A DNA stretch of 64,000 nt from the NCBI RefSeq assembly GCF_040054535.1, contig NC_090794.1:2293501-2357500 (forward strand). The letters are read 5' to 3'. Positions within the stretch are counted from its first letter, which is position 1. The number at the start of each line of letters is the position of its first letter. Under the pieces are notes generated by a model, which worked only from the letters and a program-made list of their open reading frames with translations, was not told the origin of the DNA and did not search any database. Source of the DNA: Antennarius striatus. Taxonomy: Eukaryota; Chordata; Actinopteri; Lophiiformes; Antennariidae. Below, piece by piece: positions 1 to 12,000 of this stretch. A program made the position numbers and the translations under genes.

Positions 1-1813
1 TTTTTTTTCACATCTTTGGCCTGAACTCAAGATATTTGGGCGGACAAGTCAAGACTTCGAAAGCGGAACTTCAAGCTGTGCCAATACGTCGAGACCCGTG
101 TGCGTACAAGTGAGCAAACGAACGGTAAAGACTTAGAACTCATGCCTCCAAGAAAAATACGAATCTCCTACTCCGGCTCCGATTGGTCTGAAAATGATGA
201 TGTCAAAAAACATCACAGCATCGCCGAACCAATCACAAGCTGAGCAGGGCGCTGCCATAGCAGGATGTGTCGAAAAAATAAAAATAAAATGTCGAGGCGA
301 CTGAAGCCACACATCATCTGAGAAAATGGAGGGTTGACATGAATGCGGCGGGGGCAGAAACACAAGTATGACATATGAAAATACAAAGTGACCCTAGTGC
401 ATTCAAAAATAACCACCGTAGCTCTGTTAATTCCTCACAAACCACACAACTGATGAATCATAACTCTTCTGAAAAAAATTCACCACAAACCCCAACATTC
501 CAAAAATAACCAGCTGGAAAAATATTACTGCCTAGTCTGGAGTTTGCTTTGAGATCATTTTCGCATCAAAGTGAGGTTTTAAGAGTTATCTTAAGATAAG
601 ATATACTTTATTGATCCCAAACTGGGAAATTTAAAAAGCCATCTTCAGCCAACTTCTTTCGCTACAAGTAGTTTTGGACATGAGACTCCATGTTTAACGG
701 TTTTTAAATCCCGTTTTGACTCTTGGGATGGGCCACCAGTAACTCAACTGGGTGTAGATGAGCCCCAAAAATAAAATCTGCATTTAATTTGAAATACAGC
801 TGCAGTAAAGTCAATCAACTTTCACGTTGGGCTTGGATCCCAAGACCCGTGACCTGCGGCTCTCCAGGTCAACATCTTGCGGAATTGGATCGCGCCTGAG
901 AATGAATGGGAGTGACGTAAGACAGCTGTGAGCGTCTTCGCTGAGGTGTTCCAGCGTATCCTGTCTGGCACGGCACCGGATTATACTTCAACGTGTTTGC
1001 ACTGGAAATGGCTTTGCAACATCGCAAAATGTAAACTTGTCGAGCGGCGGAGAAGATGAATGTGCCCTTCTACGAATTTTCCAATTTTCTAGCGCCGTCA
1101 ACACAACCAAGGAGAGGAAACAAATGGTGAACGCTGCGCTGTCGAGTGTTTGTGCAGATCTGGAAACTGAACTGAGCATCAATCCCTCTGAACGCCTTCA
1201 TCAGAATCTCTGGATGTCAGTTGAGGCCTCAGCTGCAGCGGAGAAGCTCCTGGTGTTAGAAAACACATGGTGGTGCCAGCAAATCCACACTATAACAGGT
1301 CATATTTTACATTCTAACAAACACCTTCAACTGTATCATTTTAAAATGTTATCATACTTTCTCAAATACACTTCTGGACTCCTTCTTGCATACACAACAG
1401 TATTTATACACACTACCATTTGGGGCATAAGGGATAATTAGTTACACAAAGCCATACTTTGTGTACCTAACCCATAATATACAACAAAAAACTCACTACG
1501 GTAACGTTTGATGAGATAAAATAACTGCATTGCAAGAATATGACTGCATAAGAAATATTTAACCGGTGTGAGTGCGCAGACGTATATTAGGAGATGTAAT
1601 AGTGTGTGTTTAGTTTGTTTAAAATGTAGTAAGTTAAAAAACAACAACAACAACACACTAGATGATCTGCGCACATTTTGGATGCAGATTTGCGCACCCG
1701 GTGCGTAAAAACGCGTTTCTGCTCCAACTCCTGCAGCTGTTGTGAGCAGACGAGCGTCAGGTCACTGCGCCAGACTATTTTTACAGCGCAGACCCTTCAT
1801 CCTCTTACCGTAC
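1..1813 (-). other. ppp2r5a: Intron 1 of ppp2r5a (partial)
   Basis: This stretch follows the splice donor of the ppp2r5a first exon on the minus strand and runs off the left edge of the window. I looked for the next exon (the segment that follows PLPQLK in the B56-alpha protein) and did not see it, so intron 1 extends beyond the window. It contains a short repeat tail near 590-640. The open frames here have no protein-like features that I recognise. Confidence 0.75.
590..640 (+). repeat. Short interspersed repeat tail (CTTTATTGATCCC type)
   Basis: The stretch reads as a ctttattgatccc core followed by a gggaaattt core. This pair is a common end module of teleost interspersed repeats. Similar tails recur at about 22790-22832 and 62468-62503 in this window. 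I cannot assign the family without a repeat library. Confidence 0.5.
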
Positions 1814-1961
1814 CTTTGAGCTGCGGTAGCGGGGAAAGCTCCACCGGAGCGCTCTGGGTCCGGTACTGAGACGAGCCCTGGGATTTCCTCTGCTTCTGGG
1901 CCTTCCTCATGGACTTTCTGGTGAAGCCGTCCACTTTTTCGGATGCGGAGATGGCCGACAT
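1814..1961 (-). CDS. ppp2r5a: PP2A regulatory subunit B56-alpha, first coding exon (partial gene)
   Basis: B56-alpha is a regulatory and targeting subunit of the PP2A phosphatase holoenzyme. The exon opens with ATG at 1961 and encodes 49 residues. They include [14 protein letters not shown], a basic [13 protein letters not shown] stretch and PLPQLK, matching the N terminus of human PPP2R5A except that the Ser/Pro/Ala-rich leader before [10 protein letters not shown] is shorter. The donor is AAAG|GTACGG at 1814/1813, leaving phase 1, as expected if the next codon is the Asp that follows in human. The HEAT-like B56 repeats lie outside the window to the left. Its place next to dtl, in the same orientation, matches human 1q32.3. 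The symbol is assigned by this N terminus plus synteny. Confidence 0.9.
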
Positions 1962-2950
1962 CTTTGACGGATGATCGGGCGAAGACTTCGAACAAAGTAG
2001 CCCCCTGGGTTCAGTTGAAAGGGTTCCTCTTCTGTTGCATCCGAACCGAAACGACGGAGCCGAATCTTACTCTACGTTATCCAACATGGTCGCTCGGCGT
2101 GAAGGTGAGACTTGCCAAAAAACTGCATCAGCAGGACAACTTGTCTTCTTCAAAAACACGAAGCAAAAAACTCACGACATTGCCCGCAGTGTAACACAGC
2201 TACCAACATGAGTACATGAAGAGTTAGGCTCCTAAATTTCTACTGTTTTTCGTCTCGTTTTTGCGCCTACCTGTTGCCAAAACGTCTCAAGACATGAACG
2301 CAACAAACTAGCAAAGTCCTGCGCCGATGCTGCCAAGCTAATGTCCCCAGCTAGCTAGCTAAAATTAGCTAACGCTGATGTTTGTCCGCATCGCTGCTCA
2401 GGAATAAAGTTACTAAATGTAGTTCTTCGATTAAATCCATGTAGTTCTTCGTAAAAAAAAGAAAATAATACAAATTCCGAGTGTCCAAGCAGGATTTTTT
2501 TTCTCTCCCCCCCCCCGATCCTAGTGAGACATCCGCTGAGAAAGACTCCGATCGATGAAGTTCAATGACGCGGAGAATAAACTCATTTAAAGTTGTTCAG
2601 AATCGAGTGATTAGCGTTAAGCTAGGCTAGTCGGTGAACACGGAACGATACCGTGGTTGTCGCGACCGCTACAAACATCGAGTATTCCTTAAATATCATA
2701 AGTTACTGGATGTGCTCCGTACGCGGCCGTGAAAATACTCCCAGCGCAGCCGCTCAGTCGCTGTCTGCCGGCCTGCCTGCTCGGTGGACCGCAGAGACTG
2801 ACAGCGGTGCGTCACTGGAGTGACGTCGCATTGGACCAATCAGATGCGGAGGCTCAGAACTAAGAAACTTTTTTGACCAATTACGTCGCGGGGAAGGCGG
2901 GCTTTGACCATGTGACATGTGAAAACAAATACGTGACGTTGTACACTTGA
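1962..2950 (-). promoter_or_regulatory. ppp2r5a: 5'UTR and promoter region of ppp2r5a
   Basis: The stretch upstream of the ppp2r5a start codon is CpG-rich with no TATA box that I could place. At 2821-2839 a CRE-like TGACGTCG is followed by back-to-back attgg/ccaat boxes. The transcription start is not determinable from sequence alone; the cluster at 2820-2840 is the likeliest core promoter. There are also several gctagc-type repeats near 2340-2370. Confidence 0.5.
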
Positions 2951-3941
2951 ATGAGGAGTGGCAGATGTAGATGTTAATCACAAGACATGTAGGGAGTGAA
3001 ATTAACCCCCATGAAGCTGTAGTTAAATGTAAGTATTAAATTAAATCCTAAGGGTTTCCTGTCATTATTATGTCAAGGAATTTTGTTTTATCTGCCCTGA
3101 ATTAAAGAAAACACTTATTACAGAAAACGGGTTAAGAATCTGATCTACATATTCAAGTTAAAACCACCTCAGAGTTGAGAAATCGAGTTTACAGATTGCC
3201 TCATCCCACAGGACTTACACAAATTGAAGAAGTTTCAACCAAGATGCATTTCATTTGCAGATTTTGCTCCTTTTTTTCTTTCCCGGGTGCCTTTCAGACA
3301 AAATCCAAATCTACAATGGTTCTTTCTAACCACTGAAATAAACAAATAAAGTACCGATCACTCTGTTATTATGCAGTCAATAACATGGCACATGCATTTA
3401 AATCCATGTTCAATTTAATAAAAGCTGACCACAGCAAATTGTCAATTAAATATTAAGGAATCAAACAAACATGGGTTGCTTTGTACATATCAACAACTAA
3501 AGCCTGTGCTCAAGACACATTTTGCAGAACTTTGTGTGCAACATTAAAGTCAAGTGTCAAAACCTATGCATGAAAAAAAAGCCACAAAGAGGTGAAGCAA
3601 GACGATGAAGTGAAGTTCATAAAACGTCTCAACGGTGCAATTTGTTAAACAGAATTTAAACCAGGGGACAGATGTTTTTCTCTGCGCTTGAAGGTTAACA
3701 TCCTGCCTGTGACGTTTGGTGCACAGTTCCAAAAAACCGCATACGAAGCAAAAGAAAAACAGATGACCCAATTAAAACCAAACAGCATCACGGAACCATC
3801 AGAAAAAAAAAATCAGACTCCAGGCTGCTCAGTTCGTTTTGCTCGTGTCGTCAGAGTTCCTTGAGGCTTTGTTTGGGAGTTTAGGTTAAAAAAAATCTCT
3901 ATTTAGAGATTTTTTTTTTAAAAAAACAGGAGCACATCTGG
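2951..3941 (-). other. dtl: dtl 3'UTR and the gap to ppp2r5a
   Basis: No protein-coding gene is visible. The upper part, just below the dtl stop codon, is its 3'UTR. A minus-strand ATTAAA at 3419-3414 is a possible poly(A) signal about 520 nt after the stop. Nothing else was recognised down to the ppp2r5a promoter. Confidence 0.45.
3888..3917. repeat. Perfect A/T-rich inverted repeat in dtl 3'UTR
   Basis: Two 14-base perfectly complementary arms (3888-3901 and 3904-3917) are separated by 2 bases. In the dtl mRNA this starts about 25 nt after the stop codon, with a UCUCUA/UAGAGA core flanked by A and U runs. Confidence 0.7.
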
Positions 3942-6900
3942 TCACTCCAGAGGCCTCCTTGTGAAATAGGTGGAGATTTTCTTCATGGTTCGTGGTGAGC
4001 GGACGGTCTGAAAAACAAGAAACAACAAACAAGGTCAACTAATATTCATCTTAATAGCTGGAAAGCCTTCCCGAGCATTGATGAAGGCTTCAAATACCAA
4101 ATATACCAAATATACTGCAATTTCATCTGTGCTGTATGTCGTGCATATATGGTACATTTGACAATAAAGCTGACTTTGACTTGATATACCCATTTAGTGG
4201 ATATTTCTATTAGCAGGCAGCTATTCTATCCTGTATATCACACTTCAACTAACAGATATAATAATGGAACTGAGCATCTAATGAATACATCTGAAATGTA
4301 TATTTTCCCCCCGTGACACTTCTTCACGAAATTGGTGGCCACGTTTCAATCTGTAATGATCGCCCCTTTAGTCTGGCGCCCTCTGCCGGTGGAAGGACCG
4401 CACGTCCGCTGATCGCCACTACAATCCAGCAGATGTGACATCCACCCTTCACCAGGAAATAAGGAAATAAATCTTCCGACTAAAATTTCAAATAAGAAGC
4501 TTCTTAAAAAGAACATTCAACCTGAGCAGACATTTTTATGATGAACACCACACTATACCTCCCATAGAGGAACAGTATAATACCTGAGAAACGTCTGATT
4601 CTCAAGCTCACCTGTGAAGCTGGCGTCTTGCTGTCTTGTTTCTTGGAGGAACTGGGGTTTCTGGGACTTCCTGGTCCTTTCCTCATCTGTTGGCTCATCG
4701 CTGACAACCAGTTCATTCCTCTGGGGGAACAATTCTCCTTCCCAACCTGCTTTGGTGAGGTTAGCTTGCCATCCTCAGGATGACAGTCTGTTTGCACCTG
4801 GCTATCTTGAGCGGGGCAGCAGACTCCAGTTTGCGTCCGACCTCTCTTTGCAGTTGGGTAGAGTTCAGCAACGCCTTCGCAGTCTCCTTCTGCTTCACAA
4901 CTTGGAGACGCGCCGTCGCCGGTCTCCAGCCTCCGTTTGGCCCGTCGCTCTGAGGGGGAGGTGCTCTGGGGACATGGGCCGAGGACGCAAGGAGACGAGA
5001 GGCTGACCTGAGCGGGTGATAACCACTGTTTGATAGAAGACGGGGTTTTTCGGCGGACGGTAGCGGCCTTAGCGCCCCGAGACGGGCCAGGTGAGGCAGT
5101 GCTGGAGGGCAGAGGCAACGCAGCCCCACTGGGGGCGCAGGCAGCGACTTGGGGCGACAATAGGCCACCGAGACTCTTTGTCCGCTGGGTCTTAGCAGGG
5201 GTCGTTTCAGTTCTGATGTCAGCCTCTGAAAAAAATCAAAAGTTCTCATTAGTTCAGATGTTACATTCAGGGGCGGGATGGCAGCGATTCATGACGAGTT
5301 TATGAAGGTAATAGTCAGAGGTTGCACTGCTTACTTGAGGGGGACTTGGGGCGGGCCCAGCCTACCAGGTTGGCTCCTCCCACTGAACATTGTGCTTCAT
5401 CCGTTTCCCGGCGAAGCCTCCAGACCCTCACCGTGTGATCGTCAGAGCAGGAAGCAATCTGCCGACAGAGCAGCGCAGATTTTACCAAACTTCTCTCATC
5501 ACTTCTTTAAAACAGGACGAGATGCTCACGGCTGTTATCAGAGGTTTGTGTTTGGAAGAACTTAAAAGAAACTGCTGGTTCACCTTCGTGAAATCTGTCG
5601 GGCACCACACGACGGACGTCACTTCCTCGCTGTGGCCTTGGAGCAGCGTCGCAGGATGCTTCGGGTCGGAAATCTGAAACGTAATCATTCTATATGAAAG
5701 TGCGTTCACCGGAGCGCAAACGGAACGCGTCAACGGTCCTTTTAAACGTAATTATTTGGAAAAATTCCAACACATTTCAGCAAAATAAAACAGAAATCAA
5801 ACCTTCCAGATGTGTGTGTGATTGTCGCTGGAGCCGCTGGCCAGGAACTGGTCGTCCGGGCTGATGGTGGACTTTACATAAAAGGAGGAGTTCTGATGGC
5901 CGCTGAAAACCGCCACTGTGGAGGAAAATGAAATAAAATAGATAAATGACCGACACAATGGTTGAATTTTTTTTCATTTCTCTATGTTTTTGCTGGGTTC
6001 TTCTCCTCCTCCTCCTCCTCCAAGGTGCATCTGCTCACCTGGAGTCGTTTTTATCCCGCTGACGTTGAACATGTAGATGCTGTCATCAGTGCAGTTACAG
6101 AAGACGTTGGATCTCGTGGAGTCCAGAACAAGACCGGAATATCCTGCAGCAAATAAACGCACAGCAACCGGTCAGGTGACTCTGCTCGTCTTCTTTTCAG
6201 GTAAAGGTGATGAAGGTCCAGCTTTGAGCGGAACTCACCCAGTCTCATGCGCATGCACGACCCCGGATATGGGTACGTCTGCAGGGGAGCGGGACTCTGA
6301 CGGTGGGCGCTGTAGTTCTTCCTCAGATCCCACATCTTTATGACTCTGGTTGAACCAAATCAAATGTATTCATGCAAATGTTTTTGCTTGAAGCTGCTTA
6401 GCTGTAGGTTAGAGAAGGGTAACAGCGTTTCTTACCCATCGACGGCCCCCGCGGAGATGAGGGTGTGCTGATCCTGAAATAAAACCACCGTAACGCTCTG
6501 CTGGGTGTCCTGTAAGAGTCAAGAGACACCAAGGGATCAGCTTTCTATCTGAACAGCGAGTTTCACTTAAGAAGAGTTGGTTGCTGAGGAGACTCACCAC
6601 GCCTGGAGCCATCCCACGAGCGCTGCTCCGCTTCTTCTTCACCTTGGCCAAGGGGTTTGTCTCCGATTTGTTGTGGGCGCCGCTGATCTGCTTCACCTGT
6701 CTGTAGAAACCATCTGGGAGGAAGACACATGGAATCATAAAGTTTAACAGGTTATCGATCAGACAAATAGGTCTTACTGGAATAGGATTATAATCTTCCC
6801 ATCGTACTTCTGTGTCAAGTTTCATTCTTCATAATAAAACATTCTTGCATTAGTAATTGGATTAGATTCAAACAATACTCTAGGCAGGAAACAAAGAAGA

Positions 6901-8472
6901 TTAAACCACAAATTTAAATTAATGGTCAAAAAATGTCAGGATCATGAGGGCACTTTTAACAAAATCAAATATTACACAACAAGACTTTTGCAATCCTTTT
7001 TTTATATTTAATACCTTTCTTGCTGCACCTGGTGTCCCAGACCATAATATTTCCATCTCTACCCCCAGTACAGAACACAGCTGGAAAACAGGAGACAATG
7101 CATCATTAACACAAAAGATATCTTATATTTGAATGCAGTTTCTCTTGTCATGCATATCAATGAGGTTGTTTTCCTTAGCAGTAGCATAAACGCAGATCAA
7201 TCCTCCATAAATAAACCATCAGCTGTGTGTCTGCTTGTGTGTTGAGAAAGGAAACGCGGAACCTCATTCAGTCAGCATACCTTTCTCATTTGGAGTGAAT
7301 GAAACAGATTTGAGGCTGCAGAGGTGACCCTTAAAGCTGCCCAACATCTCTCCTGACTTCACGTCCCACAGCCTGGCCATCTGATCGCCGGCAGCTGTCA
7401 CCTGAGAGCAGAAAGATGGGTCCATTTCTACAAGGAGCTTTAAATACTTTGATATGAATGGGAAGCTAAATGTGAAGCTTCTGCCAACCATTGGACGCAA
7501 TGATGCTCCAATACTGTACTTACTAACTGAGCCTCTCCAGGTACCCAGGCTATATCAAAGACTGCATTCTCATGAGCCAGCCATTCTGTGGAAATGCACC
7601 CACTGTTACCAACACATACTTCCTGATAACCACTGTGAAAATGAATTCCCGTGCTGACCTTTAAGAAGAACTTTTTCCCGGCTCTCTGTGTTGTAGATCC
7701 GAACAATTCCTTCCTCATTAGCCGCGGCAAGGATATTCCGAAGCTCCCCGGCTGAAGAGACGAGACACAAAAGTGAGAGGCATAAATAACAGCTCAAGAT
7801 CATGTGATTTACTATTCATATTCTGTCTGTGTGGGTTACCAGGGGAGAAAGCCAAGCCAAACGGAGGCACGGAGTCACCCAGGTTGCCGTAGGAGATGTG
7901 TTCATCATGTCGGATACACTGGTAGCCCTCCAGCAGGGAGCTCAGGGGGTATCTGGGCCAGGGATCTGCAGGAAGGATGGGATAGATCAAATACAAACAC
8001 TGCTTCAGAACTATTTTGAGACACTGATCATGAAATATTTACAATCTGACATTAATAAATTTAACTAGAGCAAAAGCATTTTCCTTCCTACTCAACATCA
8101 AATTAATCTTCATGAAAGTCATGCTACCTTCATTTTTTACATACTAGGTATTCATGTTTGACTGACCAAACATCAAACACCGAGGAGCACGCTGCGTTTC
8201 AGAATTAACAAAGTTGTGATCAGTTAAATTCCAGTGCTATAGCAACAGATATATATCCGACTGTAAACTGTCGCGTAGAGATTTAAGCTACAGCTGCGAG
8301 TATAAATCAGGATTGTAAGTCTACATCATGCTTGTGGTTGAGGTAGCGCAGGTTAGCCTGTAGCATTGAAAAGAGCACACCAAACACAACACTCATGTTC
8401 TGAAACATCAATTCTCTCACCGTTTTGTCTTCGTCTGCCCAATCCTCTGTCGACAATTGAGCGGAAAAGCAT
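3942..8472 (-). CDS. dtl: Denticleless/Cdt2, substrate receptor of CRL4-Cdt2 ubiquitin ligase
   Basis: Cdt2 recruits PCNA-bound substrates such as Cdt1, p21 and Set8 to CUL4-DDB1 for destruction in S phase and after DNA damage. Coding exons (minus, 5' to 3'): 8472-8421, 7965-7840, 7751-7659, 7585-7524, 7401-7281, 7080-7015, 6713-6598, 6509-6436, 6345-6239, 6143-6039, 5915-5803, 5673-5584, 5458-5335, 5225-4612, 4007-3942. All phases close, giving 642 aa (human 730). The N-terminal part is a WD40 propeller holding both DDB1-contact WDXR motifs, WDTR at 166-169 and WDLR at 242-245. The long exon 14 encodes a Ser/Pro-rich disordered tail with KENCSP. The last exon ends with MKKISTYF (629-636), the C-terminal PIP box that binds PCNA. 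The tail is shorter than in human. It lies head-to-head with ints7. The donor of exon 11 (AAG|GTTTGA) is weak. Confidence 0.97.
4110..4190 (+). mobile_element. LINE-like 3' tail fragment in last dtl intron
   Basis: The stretch carries tgcaatttcat..., a short spacer and gacaataaagctgactttga. This is the style of terminal sequence left by teleost non-LTR retrotransposons. No reverse-transcriptase coding is present. The family is not assigned. Confidence 0.4.
4376..4389 (-). promoter_or_regulatory. CTCF-like motif (minus)
   Basis: The minus strand reads CCGGCAGAGGGCGC, a close match to the vertebrate CTCF core. It sits in the last dtl intron. Motif match only. Confidence 0.45.
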
Positions 8473-9033
8473 CCTTTCACTCTGGTAAAAGACGACCTGA
8501 TATTTTTTTGTATTATTCAGATATTTGTCCGATCGTTGGCCGATGATCTGTTCCCGTTTCGTAGCTGCAGTTCTTTCCCGCGAACAGATCTCCTCATTAC
8601 AAAGACTGAATCCCCCGCTAAACTTGCGTTACAAACGACTATTGGTTGGAGAGCCGCTTCCTCTCAGCGTGACATCACATCCGCTTTCCTCGAGCCGACC
8701 GCCCTCTTTATTTTTCATAATAATTTTGCTGAATCTTACGGATAAAAGAGCAAATAAATTGTACGGATTTAAACCACTACATCCACTTATTTGACCTAAC
8801 ATTACAGACTCAGAACTGACATATGTTACCAAATAATTTACTATTTGAAATATTTGATCGGTGCAGCGAATAAATACTAATAGATTCAACTTTGAATTGA
8901 ACATTGAGTGATTTATTTTGAAAACCAAACCATAAACCGGAACTAAAAGTGAATTAATTTCCGGTTTGAGTTCGATTTTGCGTATCAAAATGTTAGCAGC
9001 TCGTTTTCTCTAACTAACAATATTTATTTGATA
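8473..9033. promoter_or_regulatory. Bidirectional dtl/ints7 promoter
   Basis: The start codons of dtl (8472, minus) and ints7 (9034, plus) are separated by only 561 bp, so one intergenic region must serve both. It has an E2F consensus TTTCCCGC at 8574-8581 and a minus-strand CCAAT box at 8645-8641, both about 100-170 bp upstream of the dtl start codon, fitting S-phase expression of dtl. No TATA box was seen. The same divergent arrangement exists in human. Confidence 0.75.
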
Positions 9034-12000
9034 ATGTCGCTTTCTACTGCACGTTCATTCCTATCAGAAGCTTGTTATGGCGAACAAGAGCTGGACGCTA
9101 ATTCCGCTCTCATGGAGCTGGACAAAGGTGCGTTGTGTGGCTTGCTAAAGGTTAGCATTGTGTGACGTGAGGTTGATAGGAGACGTTCGTTGTTGTTTTT
9201 GTTGTGATCAATGGCGTCGCTTCAATTCCAGGGTTGCGATCGGGGAAGCTTGGAGAGCAATGCGAAGCTGTGGTGCTGTTCCCCAAACTCTTCCAGAAGT
9301 ACCCGTTCCCCATCCTCATCAATTCTGCATTTCTGAAACTAGCTGACATCTTCAGACTTGGGTATATTTGCTTTATAGATCTGGATTAAGTTGATAGTTC
9401 AGATCGATCACTGTGATCATATCTAAATGTGTGGGATCGATTTTGTTAAAAAAAAAAAATCCAATTATGAATAAAATAAAAGATAAAAATAGTTAAGTCA
9501 CATCAAATAAAAACTACAGAAATATGCAAGTAGCAACGAATTGCAAAAACGAGCCAAGTTCTGTTTAACCTTAAATTATTAATATTCTAAACATTTTCTA
9601 GAATAAAAGTCTGTGTGTGATCAGAGAACTTTCAGAACAGTTTGCAGAATCTTTTTCTCTGATTTCAGGAACAACTTCTTGCGTCTCTGTGTGCTCAAAG
9701 TAACCCAACAGAGTGAGAAGCATCTGGAAAAGATCATCAATGTGGACGAATTTGTCAAAAGGGTGTTTTCAGTCATCCATAGCAATGACCCTGTGGCCAG
9801 AGCCATCACTCTGAGGTAATTAATCAATAATGTAGTCAGTCTAACAATAAAGAAATTCATGTTAAGCAAATTAATGAGTAATTCTTGCCAGTCTCCCTGT
9901 CTCCAGGTTTCTAAAACCTAAAACTATTTCTTTGTTGTTCCTTCTATTCAGGATGCTTGGAAGTCTAGCCTCCATCATCCCAGAGAGGAAGAATGCCCAC
10001 CACAGCATTCGCCAAAGTCTGGATTCCCATGACAACGTAGAAGTGGAAGCTGCTATATTTGCATCCGCGAGTTTCTCAGCGCAATCAAAGTAAGGCAAAC
10101 ATCTGTTTCATCTGTTTACGTGTAGATATAAATGGACTGGGTTGTGGATGATGACAATTTGTTTTATCAATTGATTTTTCAGAGATTTTGCTGCAGGGAT
10201 TTGTAACAAAGTCAGTGAGATGATTCAAGGTAAATCCTCTGTTCTGAGCTGGGATGTGTGTTGTTCTGGTTGGAGTTTCACCTCCTTCCATCTCCTTCTC
10301 TCCAGGTTTAGACACTCCGGTGGAACTGAAGCTGAAGTTGATCCCGATGCTTCAGCACATGCATCACGACGCCAGCTTGGCCTCCAGCAGCAGAGAGCTC
10401 CTGCAGCACTTGGTCAACTCGTACCCCTCCACCCCCATGGTCATCGTCACCCTGCACACCTTTACCCAGCTGGCTGCCTCCTCCCTCATCGATATTCCAA
10501 AGCAGGTAGGACTGTAACACAGCTGTAACCTGAATTACCATCTATGGATCCACCTCCTCAACCAGATGGACGTGACATTTCAAGAATATCTTAATGACTT
10601 CTTTCTGGTTTGAATTCCTGTTTGAGCAGCTTCAGCTCCTCCTGCAGTACCTGAGGGATGACCCCAGAAAAGCTGTGAAGAGGCTGGCGATCAGCGACCT
10701 GAAGCTCCTGGCTAAAAAGGCTCCTCACCTCTGGATCAGAGAGAACACTCAGGTAGGCTCAGGCGTCATCGGTTGCACTGCAGGATGGTTTTCTATGTTA
10801 TTTGACAGTCTGAATGTTTTCTTCTCTGCAGACGCTCTGTGAATGCGCCCTGTCCAGCCCTTATAGCAGTTTGAAGCTGGGGATGCTGGCCGTCCTCTCC
10901 ACCCTCTCCGGAACAATCGCACTCAAGCAGTACTTCAGTAACACAGCAGGTTGTGTCCACGTATAAATCGTTCTCCATCACAAAGACAATCTATTTACTG
11001 TTTATCTGAAGTGTCATTTGAACAGGAACTGATCTTTGTTCCTCTCACACGTTCTTCCCAGGTTGTTCTTCGGTCCCCCCGCGCCTCACTGACCTGGTTA
11101 AACTGGCACAAGAATGCTGTTACCATAGCAACCTGGCAGTGGCTGCTCACGGGGTCATAGTGCTCTCCAACATTTCTATTTCCTGTCCAGAAAAAGGTTG
11201 GTTTTATCAGGTCACGGCCAGTTTATTGTTTTCTGTTGTTTTACTCGTTGAAACAACTCAGATCCATCCCACTGATGTTCGCTCAGTGCAGCCGGGCTGA
11301 AGGTGTGTGTTTTGTCATCAGATATCGTACAGCTGGAGCAGGACACAGTTTTAGCAGTGGAGTCCCTTCTGATGCTTTGCAGTCAGGACAGCAGCCCCGG
11401 TGCTCAGGCCACACTCAAAGTAAGACGTTATAACCACAAGATGAGGAGGGCATCCATCACAGAAACTTTACACAATATATTATATGATTGATAACTTAAG
11501 TTTTGTTGTTTAACATTTAAACTAATTTTAAGTTTATGCTTCTTCTGTCAAATAAAAAGAATTTTCAGAACAATGTGGGGAAACTTGACATTTTATCTCA
11601 CATCAAAGTTTCACATCTCAAATTACATCCAGCTTTTCTTGTTGAGGTCAAGAGAAACGAAGTTGTGTTTTGTCTTCTTCGTAATCATCTTAAGTCACCA
11701 TTTAAATGTAAAATTTTCAAAGTGGAAGTCATTTACGATTCTTTTCTTTTGAGACTCACAATGATCACAAAACTTTTGCTTTGTTTGTGTCGTCTGATAC
11801 TGAATTAATGACGAGTGTAGTTTCATATAATAAATCAAATACGTTTCATTTCATAATATCAGGTCTCATTCCCCCCTGGATCATTTTCAGGGTCGCAAAT
11901 TATTTAACCCCCATCCTTCATTTTGTGTCACCTCCAGACCGCCCTCACCTCATTGGTTAAACTGCTGAAAAGTCGTCCCTATCTCAGCCAATCGGCCGTG

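Noticed and set aside
4614-5249. Plus-strand and alternate-frame open frames across the large dtl exon
   Set aside because: They are shadows of the dtl exon 14 frame, which alone matches Cdt2 and closes in phase.
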